A stretch of 64,000 nucleotides of DNA from DAOTZR01 sp034432595 (GTDB lineage: Bacteria; Chloroflexota; Anaerolineae; B4-G1; SLSP01): assembly GCA_034432595.1 (NCBI GenBank), contig DAOUBT010000022.1:15887-79886 (forward strand). Direction: 5' to 3'. The notes beneath the pieces were generated by a model. That model saw only the letters and a list, made by a program, of their open reading frames with translations. It had not been told where the DNA came from and searched no databases. Below, piece after piece: positions 42,989 through 50,843 of this stretch. Both the position numbers and the translations under genes were made by a program. Position 1 is the stretch's first letter. Every line of letters begins with the position of its first letter.

Positions 42989-44821
42989 TCAATCAGCCAC
43001 GATGCGGAGTTGAGAAGGTACGCCATCCGGCGTCCCCTCCGCCGCGGCTGTCGGTACGCGCAACTGCCGATAGTAAATTTCCGCGTACAAACCCGACGTA
43101 GCCAGCAGTTCAGCATGAGTACCCCGCGCGGCGATGCGCCCCTGCTCCAGCACCAGAATCAGGTCCGCATCGCGCAGCGTGCTCACGCGCTGCGCAATGA
43201 TGAAGGTCGTGCGTCCCTGCATCAGGGTACGCAGGGCCCGTTGGATAAGATGTTCCGTCTCGCTATCCACGCTGGCTGTGGCATCATCCAAAATGAGGAT
43301 GCGCGGATTCTTGAGCAGCGCCCGCGCAATGGCAATGCGCTGCCGCTGCCCACCGGAAAGCGTTAGCCCGCGTTCGCCCACCCGTGTGGCATACCCTTGC
43401 GGCAGCTCCATGATGAAGTCGTGGGCCTGAGCCGCGCGCGCAGCGGCCTCGACCTCCTCATCGGTCGCCTCCGGGCAGCCAAAGGCAATATTCTCGCGAA
43501 TGGTGGTGGCAAACAGGGTGGATTCCTGCAACACGATGCCGATTTGCTCGCGCAAGGACTTTAACGTCACCCGACGCAAATCATAGCCATCTATGAGGAT
43601 GCGGCCGGACGTGGGGTCATAAAAGCGCAGCAGAAGATTGAGCAGCGTGGTCTTGCCCGATCCGGTCTGTCCCAGCAGCGCCACTTTTTGACCGGGCAAC
43701 ACCTCAAAGCTCACCTCACGCAGCACGGGATGGCGGCCAAAATAGGCAAAAGAGACGCGCTCAAACTGCACATGGCCCTGCAAGGGGGGAAGCGGCAGGG
43801 CATCCGGCGCCTCGCGCACCTCGGATTCCGTATCCAGGATTTCAAACACCCGTTCGCCGGAAGCTGTTGCCTGCGCGATAGCAGGAATCACCATCCCCAC
43901 CCGCCGCAGCGGCTGTACCAGTTGCGCCAGGTAGGTGGAAAAGGCCACCATCTCACCAAGCGTCAACGCCCCATGGATGACGAGCCAGCCGCCATAGGCA
44001 ATCACGACAAGCGAACTCAAACCGGCGAGGAAGTCAATTACCGGCGCGTTCAGCACACGCAGGCGCGTCGCCTGCACGTTCAGCGCGAACCAGCGCGCGT
44101 TCTCACGCCGAAAGCGGGCGATTTCGGCCTCTTCCTGCGCAAAGCCTTTCACGATGCGCGCACCGCGAAAATTTTGCTCAAGGAAGGAGGTCATGCGCGC
44201 CATTTGATCCTGCACTTCACGCCAGAGCGGGCGATAGCGGCGGCCAAAATCGAGCGCGCGCCAGGTGACCAGGGGCATCAGCGCCAGGGCGAACAAGGCC
44301 AGGCGCGGATTCATCAGCACCAGCACCACCGCCGTGCCCAGCATCAGCAGCGCCCCTTCAACCAGACGTAAGGTGGCGCGGCCCGTCAAGAAGCGAATGC
44401 GATCCACATCCTGAATGGCGCGCGAGAGCAACTGTCCGGCTTCGACCCGGTCATGAAAGGCAAACGAGAGGGAGGCAAATTTGCGCTGCAATTCATTGCG
44501 CAAATCGTAGGCCACGCCTTGCGAGATGATTTCAATCCACCGCCCTTGCAGGAACGTGAAGAACGCTTTGATGAGCGTCAGACCCAGCAAAGCGCCCACC
44601 ATCCAGCGCAAGTAGCTCAAATCACCTTGCCGAACGCCGCGATCCACCACGCCGCGGATGGTCTGCGGAACGACCAGGGCAATCCCATCCAGCAAAACTT
44701 GCGTGAGATAGGCGGCGACCAGCGTGGTACGGTAAGCTGCCATGTACTGGTAACAGCGTCGCAGAATCGCCAGAGTCGAAGCCGGCTTCAAAACAATATG
44801 TTCGTGTTGGTTTTGGCCCAT
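42989..44821 (-). CDS. ABC exporter half-transporter, subunit with altered Walker B
   Basis: The 610-residue protein has the same exporter fold: six membrane helices (about 30-320) and a nucleotide-binding domain with Walker A GQTGSGKT, an intact LSGGQRQ signature and H-loop IIAQRVST. Walker B is ILILDDATASVD, with Asp in place of the catalytic Glu, and the H-loop His is Gln. Together with the FSVGQ subunit this places both defects in the same composite ATP site of a heterodimer. A promoter lies about 30 bases upstream. The substrate is unknown. Confidence 0.9.
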   Translation of the reverse strand: MGQNQHEHIVLKPASTLAILRRCYQYMAAYRTTLVAAYLTQVLLDGIALVVPQTIRGVVDRGVRQGDLSYLRWMVGALLGLTLIKAFFTFLQGRWIEIISQGVAYDLRNELQRKFASLSFAFHDRVEAGQLLSRAIQDVDRIRFLTGRATLRLVEGALLMLGTAVVLVLMNPRLALFALALMPLVTWRALDFGRRYRPLWREVQDQMARMTSFLEQNFRGARIVKGFAQEEAEIARFRRENARWFALNVQATRLRVLNAPVIDFLAGLSSLVVIAYGGWLVIHGALTLGEMVAFSTYLAQLVQPLRRVGMVIPAIAQATASGERVFEILDTESEVREAPDALPLPPLQGHVQFERVSFAYFGRHPVLREVSFEVLPGQKVALLGQTGSGKTTLLNLLLRFYDPTSGRILIDGYDLRRVTLKSLREQIGIVLQESTLFATTIRENIAFGCPEATDEEVEAAARAAQAHDFIMELPQGYATRVGERGLTLSGGQRQRIAIARALLKNPRILILDDATASVDSETEHLIQRALRTLMQGRTTFIIAQRVSTLRDADLILVLEQGRIAARGTHAELLATSGLYAEIYYRQLRVPTAAAEGTPDGVPSQLRIVAD

Positions 44822-44852
44822 GCACGCCTCGAAGTAGTTAGCTTTGTTAAGT

Positions 44853-44880
44853 ATTTTACCGGTAAGTGCTAAAGAGTCAA
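44853..44880 (-). promoter_or_regulatory. Promoter of the ABC exporter genes
   Basis: TTGACT (44880-44875), 16 bases, and TAAAAT (44858-44853) on the minus strand, upstream of the exporter start at 44821. Confidence 0.65.
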
Positions 44881-45046
44881 GCGGCGAGTACGCCTGCGTT
44901 TCGAGACCTTGCTCATAAAATCGTGGCCCTTATCTGACCCACCTTTCGCTCCCCCCATTGGCGGAGTCCTGGAATCGTTGGAAACCCTTTAAAGTGCGGA
45001 ACGTGGGCCGGAGAATGAAGACCGGAAATGATAGCGCGGCGCACAG

Positions 45047-45074
45047 TTGACAAGTCTTTTAATTTGACTACACT
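45047..45074 (+). promoter_or_regulatory. Promoter of the membrane histidine kinase gene
   Basis: TTGACA (45047-45052), 16 bases, and TACACT (45069-45074), about 33 bases before the kinase start. It is back to back with the exporter promoter in a 285-base gap that shows no other feature. Confidence 0.65.
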
Positions 45075-45106
45075 ATGATTAACCACAGGTCGGGGGGAAG
45101 AAGCTT

Positions 45107-46411
45107 ATGAGCGAGGATAAGAAGAAAAGTCTGTACGCCCCGGAATACCAGAATGAGGTGCAGGACCTGCGCAATACCCTCATTTTTGGCGGGCTGGCTG
45201 TGATTGCCCTGGGCGCGATGATTATCGCCGCCAGTCCCAGCGTCATTGCCCTGCAGATCCCCGTCTTTGAAACCTCCATTCTGGCTATGGCTGCGGCCAT
45301 GGTCACCATGCTCGGCCTGATTGCGCTCCAATATTTCCCGCCTCGCCCCATTTCCCTGACCGTCCTGATGGCTTACACCATCATCATTGCCCTGACCGTG
45401 CATTACACGGGCGGTCCGCTGACTCCCATGCCGGCGCTCTTCATCCTTGTGGTGGTGGCAGCCTCTTTCCTTTTGGGCAAGCGCGCAGCTTTCTTCATGG
45501 CCTTCATCAGCGTCACCCTGTACGCCACTATTCTGTACCTGGAATACGTTGGCGTGCTGAAAATGGTGCAAATCTGGCGCCTTTCCTTCTCCCCGGCAGA
45601 GCGCGGCTCGTTGCTCATCATCAACTGGTTGGCGCTGGCCATCCCGACCACCATCACGGCGTTGATTGCCGGCACCCTGTCTGAACGCTTACGGCTCACA
45701 AACCGCAACCTCATCGAATCTGAACGCTTGCGCGACAACCTCTCTCACATGATTGTGCACGACCTGCGCAACCCTACCACGGCCATGGTGGGCGCGCTGG
45801 ATATTCTCAAGCTCACCTTAGCAGATAAGATGACCCCTGATCAGCGCAAATTGTTGGAAAATGCACGTCACAGCGGTCATGTCCTCATCGGCCTGATTGG
45901 CGAGATTCTGGACATCAGCAAAATGGAAGCGGGGCAGTTCAGCCTGCGCCTTGAGCCGGTTGACTTATGCGACGTGATAACGCGCACGGTGGGGAGTTTC
46001 CAGGCGTTGGCCGAGCTGGAAAAAGTCGAGCTGGTCAGCGACATGTGCGTAGTGGGAACCATCGCCTGCGACAAACAACTGGTGGAGCGCGTGTTGACCA
46101 ACCTCATTTCTAACGCGCTCAAGCACACCCCCGAAGGGGGGCGCGTCACGGTGTCCGCCCGCTGGACGGATGACGAAAAGTTTGTGCAAGTGTGCGTCGA
46201 AGACACCGGTGCCGGTATCCCCAAAGAATACCAGAGCAAAATTTTTGAAAAGTTCGGGCAGGTGGAAGATCGCAGCCGTCCACGTCAGGGCACGGGCCTG
46301 GGATTGACCTTCTGCAAAATGGCTGTCGAGGCTCATGGAGGCAAGATTTGGGTGGAAAGCGAGGTCGGCAAGGGCAGCCGCTTCTACTTCACGTTGCCAG
46401 CCCGGCCTTAA
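45107..46411 (+). CDS. Membrane sensor histidine kinase
   Basis: The 434-residue product has about six membrane helices (residues 20-205) with very short loops, so it may sense signals within or at the membrane. A coiled coil leads into HisKA with His218 in HMIVHDLRNPTTAMVGALDIL, where the usual HELRTP is replaced by HDLRNP as in some Bacillus-type kinases. The ATPase domain follows with NLISNALKHTPEGGRV, DTGAGIP and GTGLGLTF. A terminator follows. No response regulator is next to it; the following genes are envelope-type membrane proteins, a possible functional link. Confidence 0.9.
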   Translation: MSEDKKKSLYAPEYQNEVQDLRNTLIFGGLAVIALGAMIIAASPSVIALQIPVFETSILAMAAAMVTMLGLIALQYFPPRPISLTVLMAYTIIIALTVHYTGGPLTPMPALFILVVVAASFLLGKRAAFFMAFISVTLYATILYLEYVGVLKMVQIWRLSFSPAERGSLLIINWLALAIPTTITALIAGTLSERLRLTNRNLIESERLRDNLSHMIVHDLRNPTTAMVGALDILKLTLADKMTPDQRKLLENARHSGHVLIGLIGEILDISKMEAGQFSLRLEPVDLCDVITRTVGSFQALAELEKVELVSDMCVVGTIACDKQLVERVLTNLISNALKHTPEGGRVTVSARWTDDEKFVQVCVEDTGAGIPKEYQSKIFEKFGQVEDRSRPRQGTGLGLTFCKMAVEAHGGKIWVESEVGKGSRFYFTLPARP

Positions 46412-46430
46412 ACATGCGCGCCATAGGCTA

Positions 46431-46461
46431 CGGAGAGAGGGAAGCGCACTCCCTCTCTCCG
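46431..46461 (+). terminator. Rho-independent terminator after the histidine kinase
   Basis: Perfect 12-base arms CGGAGAGAGGGA and TCCCTCTCTCCG are followed by TTTGTGT. This separates the kinase from the following operon. Confidence 0.75.
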
Positions 46462-46483
46462 TTTGTGTCATGATTCCGTAAAA

Positions 46484-46498
46484 GCTCACCGCGTGAGC
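46484..46498. promoter_or_regulatory. Palindrome upstream of the envelope operon
   Basis: GCTCAC-CGC-GTGAGC is a perfect 15-base palindrome between the terminator and the next gene's ribosome-binding site. It could be an operator; nothing else supports this. Confidence 0.3.
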
Positions 46499-46543
46499 CA
46501 TGGCGAAAGACATCAAGCCATCCACACAAGCAAGGAGGACACG

Positions 46544-47065
46544 ATGACGAGCAAACGACGTTCGGAAATTGCCATGGGGCTGGTCCTGATTCTGGCCGGA
46601 GCCTGGATGTTGCTGGTGAACCTAGTCCCCGGCGTGAAGGAGCTGCTCGGCCCGTGGCTGGAGTGGCCGCTTTCGATGGTCATCATCGGTGGCGGCATCG
46701 CCCTTTTTGGCCTGGTGACCGGCAATTACGGTCTGTTCGTACCGGGAAGCATCGTGGCCACCCTGGGCGGCATCTTTTACTGGCAAGAGCAAAACGATGC
46801 TTACGCGAGTTGGTCCTTTGCCTGGACGCTCATCATCGTAGCTATCGGTGTAGGGGTCGTGCTGGAAGGTGTGCTCAAAGGCCAACGCGACACCATCATC
46901 AGCGGCCTGAACACCATCCTGGTGGGGGCGGTCCTGTTTGCCATTTTCGGCACCTTGCTGGGCAATCTCAACTTGCTGGGGCCTTATTGGCCGCTGCTGC
47001 TCATCGGCCTGGGCTTCATCCTGTTGTTGCAGGCACTCTGGCCCAAAAAGAAGTCGGGAGCGTAA
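46544..47065 (+). CDS. Multi-helix membrane protein (DUF5668-like)
   Basis: The 173-residue protein consists almost wholly of membrane helices, about five or six. A recurring pattern of paired helices (MGLVLILAGAWMLLVNL, WPLSMVIIGGGIALFG, WPLLLIGLGFILLLQALW) resembles the N-terminal membrane part of LiaF-like proteins. An AAGGAGG element precedes the ATG at 46544. It is the first gene of a tightly packed operon reaching to 50.1 kb. Role in cell-envelope stress sensing is suggested by the family resemblance only. Confidence 0.75.
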   Translation: MTSKRRSEIAMGLVLILAGAWMLLVNLVPGVKELLGPWLEWPLSMVIIGGGIALFGLVTGNYGLFVPGSIVATLGGIFYWQEQNDAYASWSFAWTLIIVAIGVGVVLEGVLKGQRDTIISGLNTILVGAVLFAIFGTLLGNLNLLGPYWPLLLIGLGFILLLQALWPKKKSGA

Positions 47066-47066
47066 G

Positions 47067-47873
47067 ATGCGCCGCGCACCCTTTTTCTGGGGCGTGCTGC
47101 TGATCCTGGCCGGCATCCTGTTCTGGATGGATAACCTCCATCTGTTGCCGGCAGGTCTGCGCGCCTGGGATTTGCTCTGGCCTCTGGCCCTCATTCTGGT
47201 CGGGGTGTGGCTGCTCATCCGGCATTTGATGACGCCCGCAGCAAGCGAAGTGCCGGAGCTGATGCCGGTGCGCGTGCCGCTGGCGGAGGCGCAGATGGGG
47301 CATCTCGTCCTGCATCAGGGCGTGGGCCGTCTCGACCTGGACGGCATGGACAGTGCGGATACCGCGCTGGAAGGGACATGTGCCGGCGGGGTGGAACTGG
47401 AGACGCGCGCCGGACGCGAAATCGAGGTGCGGCTGCGTCAACCGCAGCTCAGCTTCAGCCCGTTTGAGACCGGCTCGCCCCTGCACTGGGAGCTGCATCT
47501 GACGTCTGCCCTGCCCTGGCGGCTGGATATTCATCTGGGCATGGGCGAAACGGAGCTGAATCTGGCACAGGTGCGCTTGAGCGAGTTATCCCTGCACGGC
47601 GGGGTGGGTAACACGCGGCTCCGCCTGCCCTATCCCACGGGCGAAGGGCGCGTCCACCTCGAAAACGGCATGGGCGAGTTGAACGTCACCTTGCCGCCGC
47701 AGGTTGCGTTCTCCCTGCGAGCAGAGCGCGGCCTGGGCGACCTCAGCATCGAATACCCCGGCCTGGTCCTGCACGACGCCGTTTACGAGACGCCGGACTT
47801 TGCGCAGGCGACGCATCGCTTTGTGATGCACCTCAAGGCAGGTGTGGGACGGGTTTCTGTAACGATGGAGTAA
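47067..47873 (+). CDS. LiaF-like membrane protein
   Basis: The 268-residue protein has two N-terminal helices (GVLLILAGILFWMDNL, WPLALILVGVWLLI) and a C-terminal beta-helix-like domain with repeated short strands (GVGRLDLDG, GMGETELNL, GVGNTRLRLP, GMGELNVTLP, GLGDLSIEY). This order matches LiaF/DUF2154 and 'toast-rack' proteins, which modulate envelope-stress kinases in Firmicutes. It begins 1 bp after the previous gene's stop. A histidine kinase lies upstream but behind a terminator. The regulatory role is inference. Confidence 0.8.
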   Translation: MRRAPFFWGVLLILAGILFWMDNLHLLPAGLRAWDLLWPLALILVGVWLLIRHLMTPAASEVPELMPVRVPLAEAQMGHLVLHQGVGRLDLDGMDSADTALEGTCAGGVELETRAGREIEVRLRQPQLSFSPFETGSPLHWELHLTSALPWRLDIHLGMGETELNLAQVRLSELSLHGGVGNTRLRLPYPTGEGRVHLENGMGELNVTLPPQVAFSLRAERGLGDLSIEYPGLVLHDAVYETPDFAQATHRFVMHLKAGVGRVSVTME

Positions 47874-47874
47874 T

Positions 47875-48864
47875 ATGAACAGAGAAGCGTTAGTCAGAGG
47901 ATTGGAACGCCTGCCCCGGCACGCTCTGGGGCATTTCCCCACGCCGCTTGAACCCCTGCCGCGCCTGAGCGCGCGTTGGGAAGGGCCGGAGCTGTGGGTC
48001 AAACGCGACGATCAAACCGGCCTGGCAGGCGGCGGCAATAAAACGCGCAAGCTGGAGTTCCTCGTGGCCGATGCGTTGCGGCAAGGCGCAGATACGCTGG
48101 TCACGGGCGGCGCGGCGCAGTCCAATCATGTGCGGCAGACTGCCGCCGCGGCGGCGAAACTCGGCCTGCGCTGTCATCTCGTGCTCAAGGGAAGTCCCAC
48201 CGCGCCCCATCAGGGTAACTTGCTGCTCGATCAGCTCCTTGGGGCCGAGATTCATTGGACCCAGCAGGAGCTTCCGCAAGCGCTGGCCACCATCACCCAA
48301 AGCTTACAGGCGCAGGGACACCGCGCGTACCTGATTCCCTACGGCGGGAGTAATGGGCTGGGTGTGTGCGGCTACGCGGCGGCCTGGCTGGAGTTGGAAG
48401 CGCAGATGGCAGCCCTGGGCCTTGCGTTTGATGCGGTCATCGTCGCGTCGAGCAGCGGCGGCACGCAGAGTGGCCTGGCTTTGGGTGCGCAGGCCTGCGG
48501 CTACCGGGGACGGCTCATCGGCATCAGCATCGCGGAGCGAGCCGAGGCGCTGCGCTCCACGCTGCGCGCGCTGGTGGAGGAGGCACAGGCCATGCTGGGC
48601 CTGCCGATAGGGGCACCTGCCTTCGAGGTGGATGATGGCTGGCTCGGCGCGGGGTACGGCATCCCCGCAGCGGAGGAGCTGGCCACGTTGCGCGAGGTGG
48701 CTCGCACGGAAGGGCTGCTGGTGGACCCGGTGTACACGGGACGCGCCCTCACGGGGCTGCGCGGCCTGATCGCGCGCGAGGAGCTGCGCCGCGGGCAGCG
48801 GGTGCTTTTCTGGCATACCGGCGGCGTGCCCGCGCTGTTTGCTTACGCGGAGCAGGTGCTATGA
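47875..48864 (+). CDS. D-cysteine desulfhydrase/ACC deaminase family enzyme
   Basis: The 329-residue enzyme is a fold-type II PLP protein with the conserved Lys near residue 56 in GGGNKTRKLEFLV, QSNHVRQTAAAAAKLG, and the phosphate-binding VASSSGGTQSGLALG. The family contains D-cysteine desulfhydrase, which releases pyruvate, sulfide and ammonia, and ACC deaminase. The sequence resembles the desulfhydrase branch more, but one cannot decide by eye. It is embedded in the envelope-type operon, starting 2 bp after the LiaF-like gene and overlapping the next as ATGA. Confidence 0.88.
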   Translation: MNREALVRGLERLPRHALGHFPTPLEPLPRLSARWEGPELWVKRDDQTGLAGGGNKTRKLEFLVADALRQGADTLVTGGAAQSNHVRQTAAAAAKLGLRCHLVLKGSPTAPHQGNLLLDQLLGAEIHWTQQELPQALATITQSLQAQGHRAYLIPYGGSNGLGVCGYAAAWLELEAQMAALGLAFDAVIVASSSGGTQSGLALGAQACGYRGRLIGISIAERAEALRSTLRALVEEAQAMLGLPIGAPAFEVDDGWLGAGYGIPAAEELATLREVARTEGLLVDPVYTGRALTGLRGLIAREELRRGQRVLFWHTGGVPALFAYAEQVL

Positions 48865-49229
48865 AGGGAGTCCTGGCGCTCGTGCTGGGTCTGGCGGTGG
48901 GTATTGGCCTGGGCTTTCTCATCGGCTGGGGCCTCTATCCCGTGCAGTATTACAACACGCAACCGGCGGATTTGCGTTCGGATTATAAGGACGATTACGT
49001 GCAGCTCGTGGCCCTGACCTTCAGCGTGGAGGGGGGGACACAGGCCGCGCTACAGCGCCTGAGTTTGCTCGACCCCGTCAATCCCACCCGCCCGTTGGTG
49101 GATTTGACAGAGCGCCTGGCGCAACAGCCCTTGCCGCCGGAAAGTTGCGCGGCCTTAGCGCGCCTGGCGCGCGCGCTCGCGGTGGAAACTCCCGCAATGA
49201 AGCCTTGCCTGGAGTTGCGTTTGCCATGA
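48861..49229 (+). CDS. Small membrane-anchored PVQYYN-motif protein
   Basis: The 122-residue product has one N-terminal helix (LALVLGLAVGIGLGFLIGWGL) followed by YPVQYYNTQPADLRSDYKDDYVQLVALTF and a short helical domain. This motif is shared with the next gene product. I have seen it only as a conserved hypothetical in Chloroflexota-type genomes. It overlaps both neighbours as ATGA. The helix anchors a soluble helical, perhaps TPR-like, domain. Function unknown. Confidence 0.75.
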   Translation: MKGVLALVLGLAVGIGLGFLIGWGLYPVQYYNTQPADLRSDYKDDYVQLVALTFSVEGGTQAALQRLSLLDPVNPTRPLVDLTERLAQQPLPPESCAALARLARALAVETPAMKPCLELRLP

Positions 49230-50122
49230 AAGGCTATGCTGCGCTTTTCCTCCTGGGCCTGGTGGTGGGCCTGGCCGCCGGGTTATACTACACGTGGATG
49301 GTTAACCCGGTGCAGTATTACAATTCACTCCCCTCCCTGATGCGCAGCGACTACCGCGCGGACTGGATCAAGATGAGCGCACTGGCCTACGCGCAGGATG
49401 GGAATCTGGCGCGCGCGGAGGCGCGCCTGAACGGTCTCAACCGGCAGGAGGTGCAGCAGCAGGTGGCGCGCGTGTTGGATGAAGCGGTGGCTCTGGAGCG
49501 CCCGCTGCCGCTGTTGCAGCGGCTGGCCAGCCTGGCCAGCCATTACGGCGCGGATACGCCCACGGTGCGCATCTACGCCCAGAGCACGCCGACGGCGGAG
49601 ACACCCTCCCCCACCCCATCGCCCACGGAGACGCCTACCGCCACGCCGACTCCCACCCTGACGCCGACCGCGACGCCGCGCCCCACGGCTACGGCAACGC
49701 CCACACCGCGCTATACCGCGACGCCGCGTCCCACGCCCACGCCGCTGGTGATTGCCGTACCGGATTACACGGTCGTGAGTTTAGAGCGCCTGTGCGAGGT
49801 GCAGCCGCGCGTCCTCGTCACGCTCACGGAAAGTGTCACGGTCACCGTGCGGGGGCAGCCACGTAGCGAACTCCGCCCGCTGCCCGGCCTCACGCTGTGG
49901 CTCATCTCCGGCAATCAGACAAATCGCGCCGTGACCGGCCTGCGTCCCGACATCAATCCCGGCTACGCGGATTTTGTGGTGCAGCCGAACACCATCTACA
50001 ATTTGTACGTGGAAACGCCGGACGGCGCCCCAGTCGCCCGGTTGAACATTGAGGCTTGCCTGGCAGGCGAGGAGAGCAACACCTGGACCACGTGGAGCCT
50101 GACGCTGCAACGGCGACCTTGA
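49226..50122 (+). CDS. PVQYYN-motif membrane protein with Thr/Pro linker and beta domain
   Basis: The 298-residue product repeats the plan of its neighbour: an N-terminal helix, NPVQYYNSLPSLMRSDYRADWIKMSALAY, and a helical region with RLNGL. It adds a Thr/Pro-rich linker of many PTPTATP-like units (about residues 115-175) and a C-terminal beta-rich domain. Linker and domain should lie outside the cell. The start at 49226 is chosen from the ATGA overlap. The pair looks like a tandem duplication with domain gain. Function unknown. Confidence 0.78.
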   Translation: MKGYAALFLLGLVVGLAAGLYYTWMVNPVQYYNSLPSLMRSDYRADWIKMSALAYAQDGNLARAEARLNGLNRQEVQQQVARVLDEAVALERPLPLLQRLASLASHYGADTPTVRIYAQSTPTAETPSPTPSPTETPTATPTPTLTPTATPRPTATATPTPRYTATPRPTPTPLVIAVPDYTVVSLERLCEVQPRVLVTLTESVTVTVRGQPRSELRPLPGLTLWLISGNQTNRAVTGLRPDINPGYADFVVQPNTIYNLYVETPDGAPVARLNIEACLAGEESNTWTTWSLTLQRRP

Positions 50123-50128
50123 GCGTGG

Positions 50129-50134
50129 TATAAT
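50129..50134 (+). promoter_or_regulatory. Extended -10 promoter of the zinc-ribbon gene
   Basis: TGG-TATAAT fits an extended -10 element, 30 bases before the ATG at 50164. The -35 region is weak. Confidence 0.5.
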
Positions 50135-50163
50135 GGGGCGGTAACTTACGCAACGAGGGACGT

Positions 50164-50655
50164 ATGATTGATCAGCTCTTGCAACAATTGCCCACTCTGG
50201 TGACCGGTTTCGTGCTGGTCGTGTCGGTTTTCATCACCAGCCTGTGGATCGGGATGATAGTGTGGACGTTCCGCGACATCCGCGCGCGGACGCGCGATGT
50301 CCTGGTGCAGCTTTTCATGGCGCTGCTCGTGGCCGTGCTGAACGTGCCTGGGCTGTTGTTGTACCTCCTCATCCGTCCGCGCGAGACGCTGCACGAAGCA
50401 TACGAGCGCGCTTTGGAGCAGGAGGCGCTGCTGCAAGCCATCGAGGAGCCGCTGACCTGCCCCGCGTGCGGGGAGACCATCGAAAAGGACTTCGTCTACT
50501 GCCCCTATTGCCACAAGGTGTTGAAAAAGGTGTGCACAACCTGCGGGCGTCTTCTGCACCTGGATTGGACGCTCTGCCCCTACTGTGGCACACCGGCGTA
50601 TGAGGATGAGGAGATAACGACGGAGGAAATTCCGGAAAGCGATACCCCGTCGTAG
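50164..50655 (+). CDS. Membrane protein with double zinc-ribbon tail
   Basis: The 163-residue protein has two membrane helices (about 12-37 and 48-75) and a cytoplasmic C-terminus. Four CxxC pairs follow: CPAC, CPYC, CTTC and CPYC, forming a double zinc ribbon. Such modules usually mediate protein or nucleic-acid contacts. I do not recognise a named family. The gene has its own promoter and ends just before the GAGACGGGGC tandem repeat array. Function unknown. Confidence 0.75.
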   Translation: MIDQLLQQLPTLVTGFVLVVSVFITSLWIGMIVWTFRDIRARTRDVLVQLFMALLVAVLNVPGLLLYLLIRPRETLHEAYERALEQEALLQAIEEPLTCPACGETIEKDFVYCPYCHKVLKKVCTTCGRLLHLDWTLCPYCGTPAYEDEEITTEEIPESDTPS

Positions 50656-50842
50656 AGACGGGGCGGTTGAGACGGGGCACCGCTCCTGTGAGACGGGGCA
50701 ACGCCCCGTGAGACGGGGCACCGCCCCTTGTGGAGACGGGGCACCGCCCCGTGAGACGGGGCAACGCCCCGTGAGACGGGGCAACGCCCCTTGTAGAGAC
50801 GGGGCACCGCCCCGTGAGACGGGGCACCGCCCCGTCTCTACG
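50653..50842. repeat. Tandem palindromic repeat, GAGACGGGGCAACGCCCCGT type
   Basis: About eight copies of a 20-24-base unit are arranged head to tail. Each unit is itself palindromic. The array starts with GTAGAGACGGGGC and ends with its complement GCCCCGTCTCTAC, so the whole block has inverted ends. It lies between the zinc-ribbon gene and the end of pyk. Open frames across it are artefacts of composition. Confidence 0.85.
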
Positions 50843-50843
50843 G

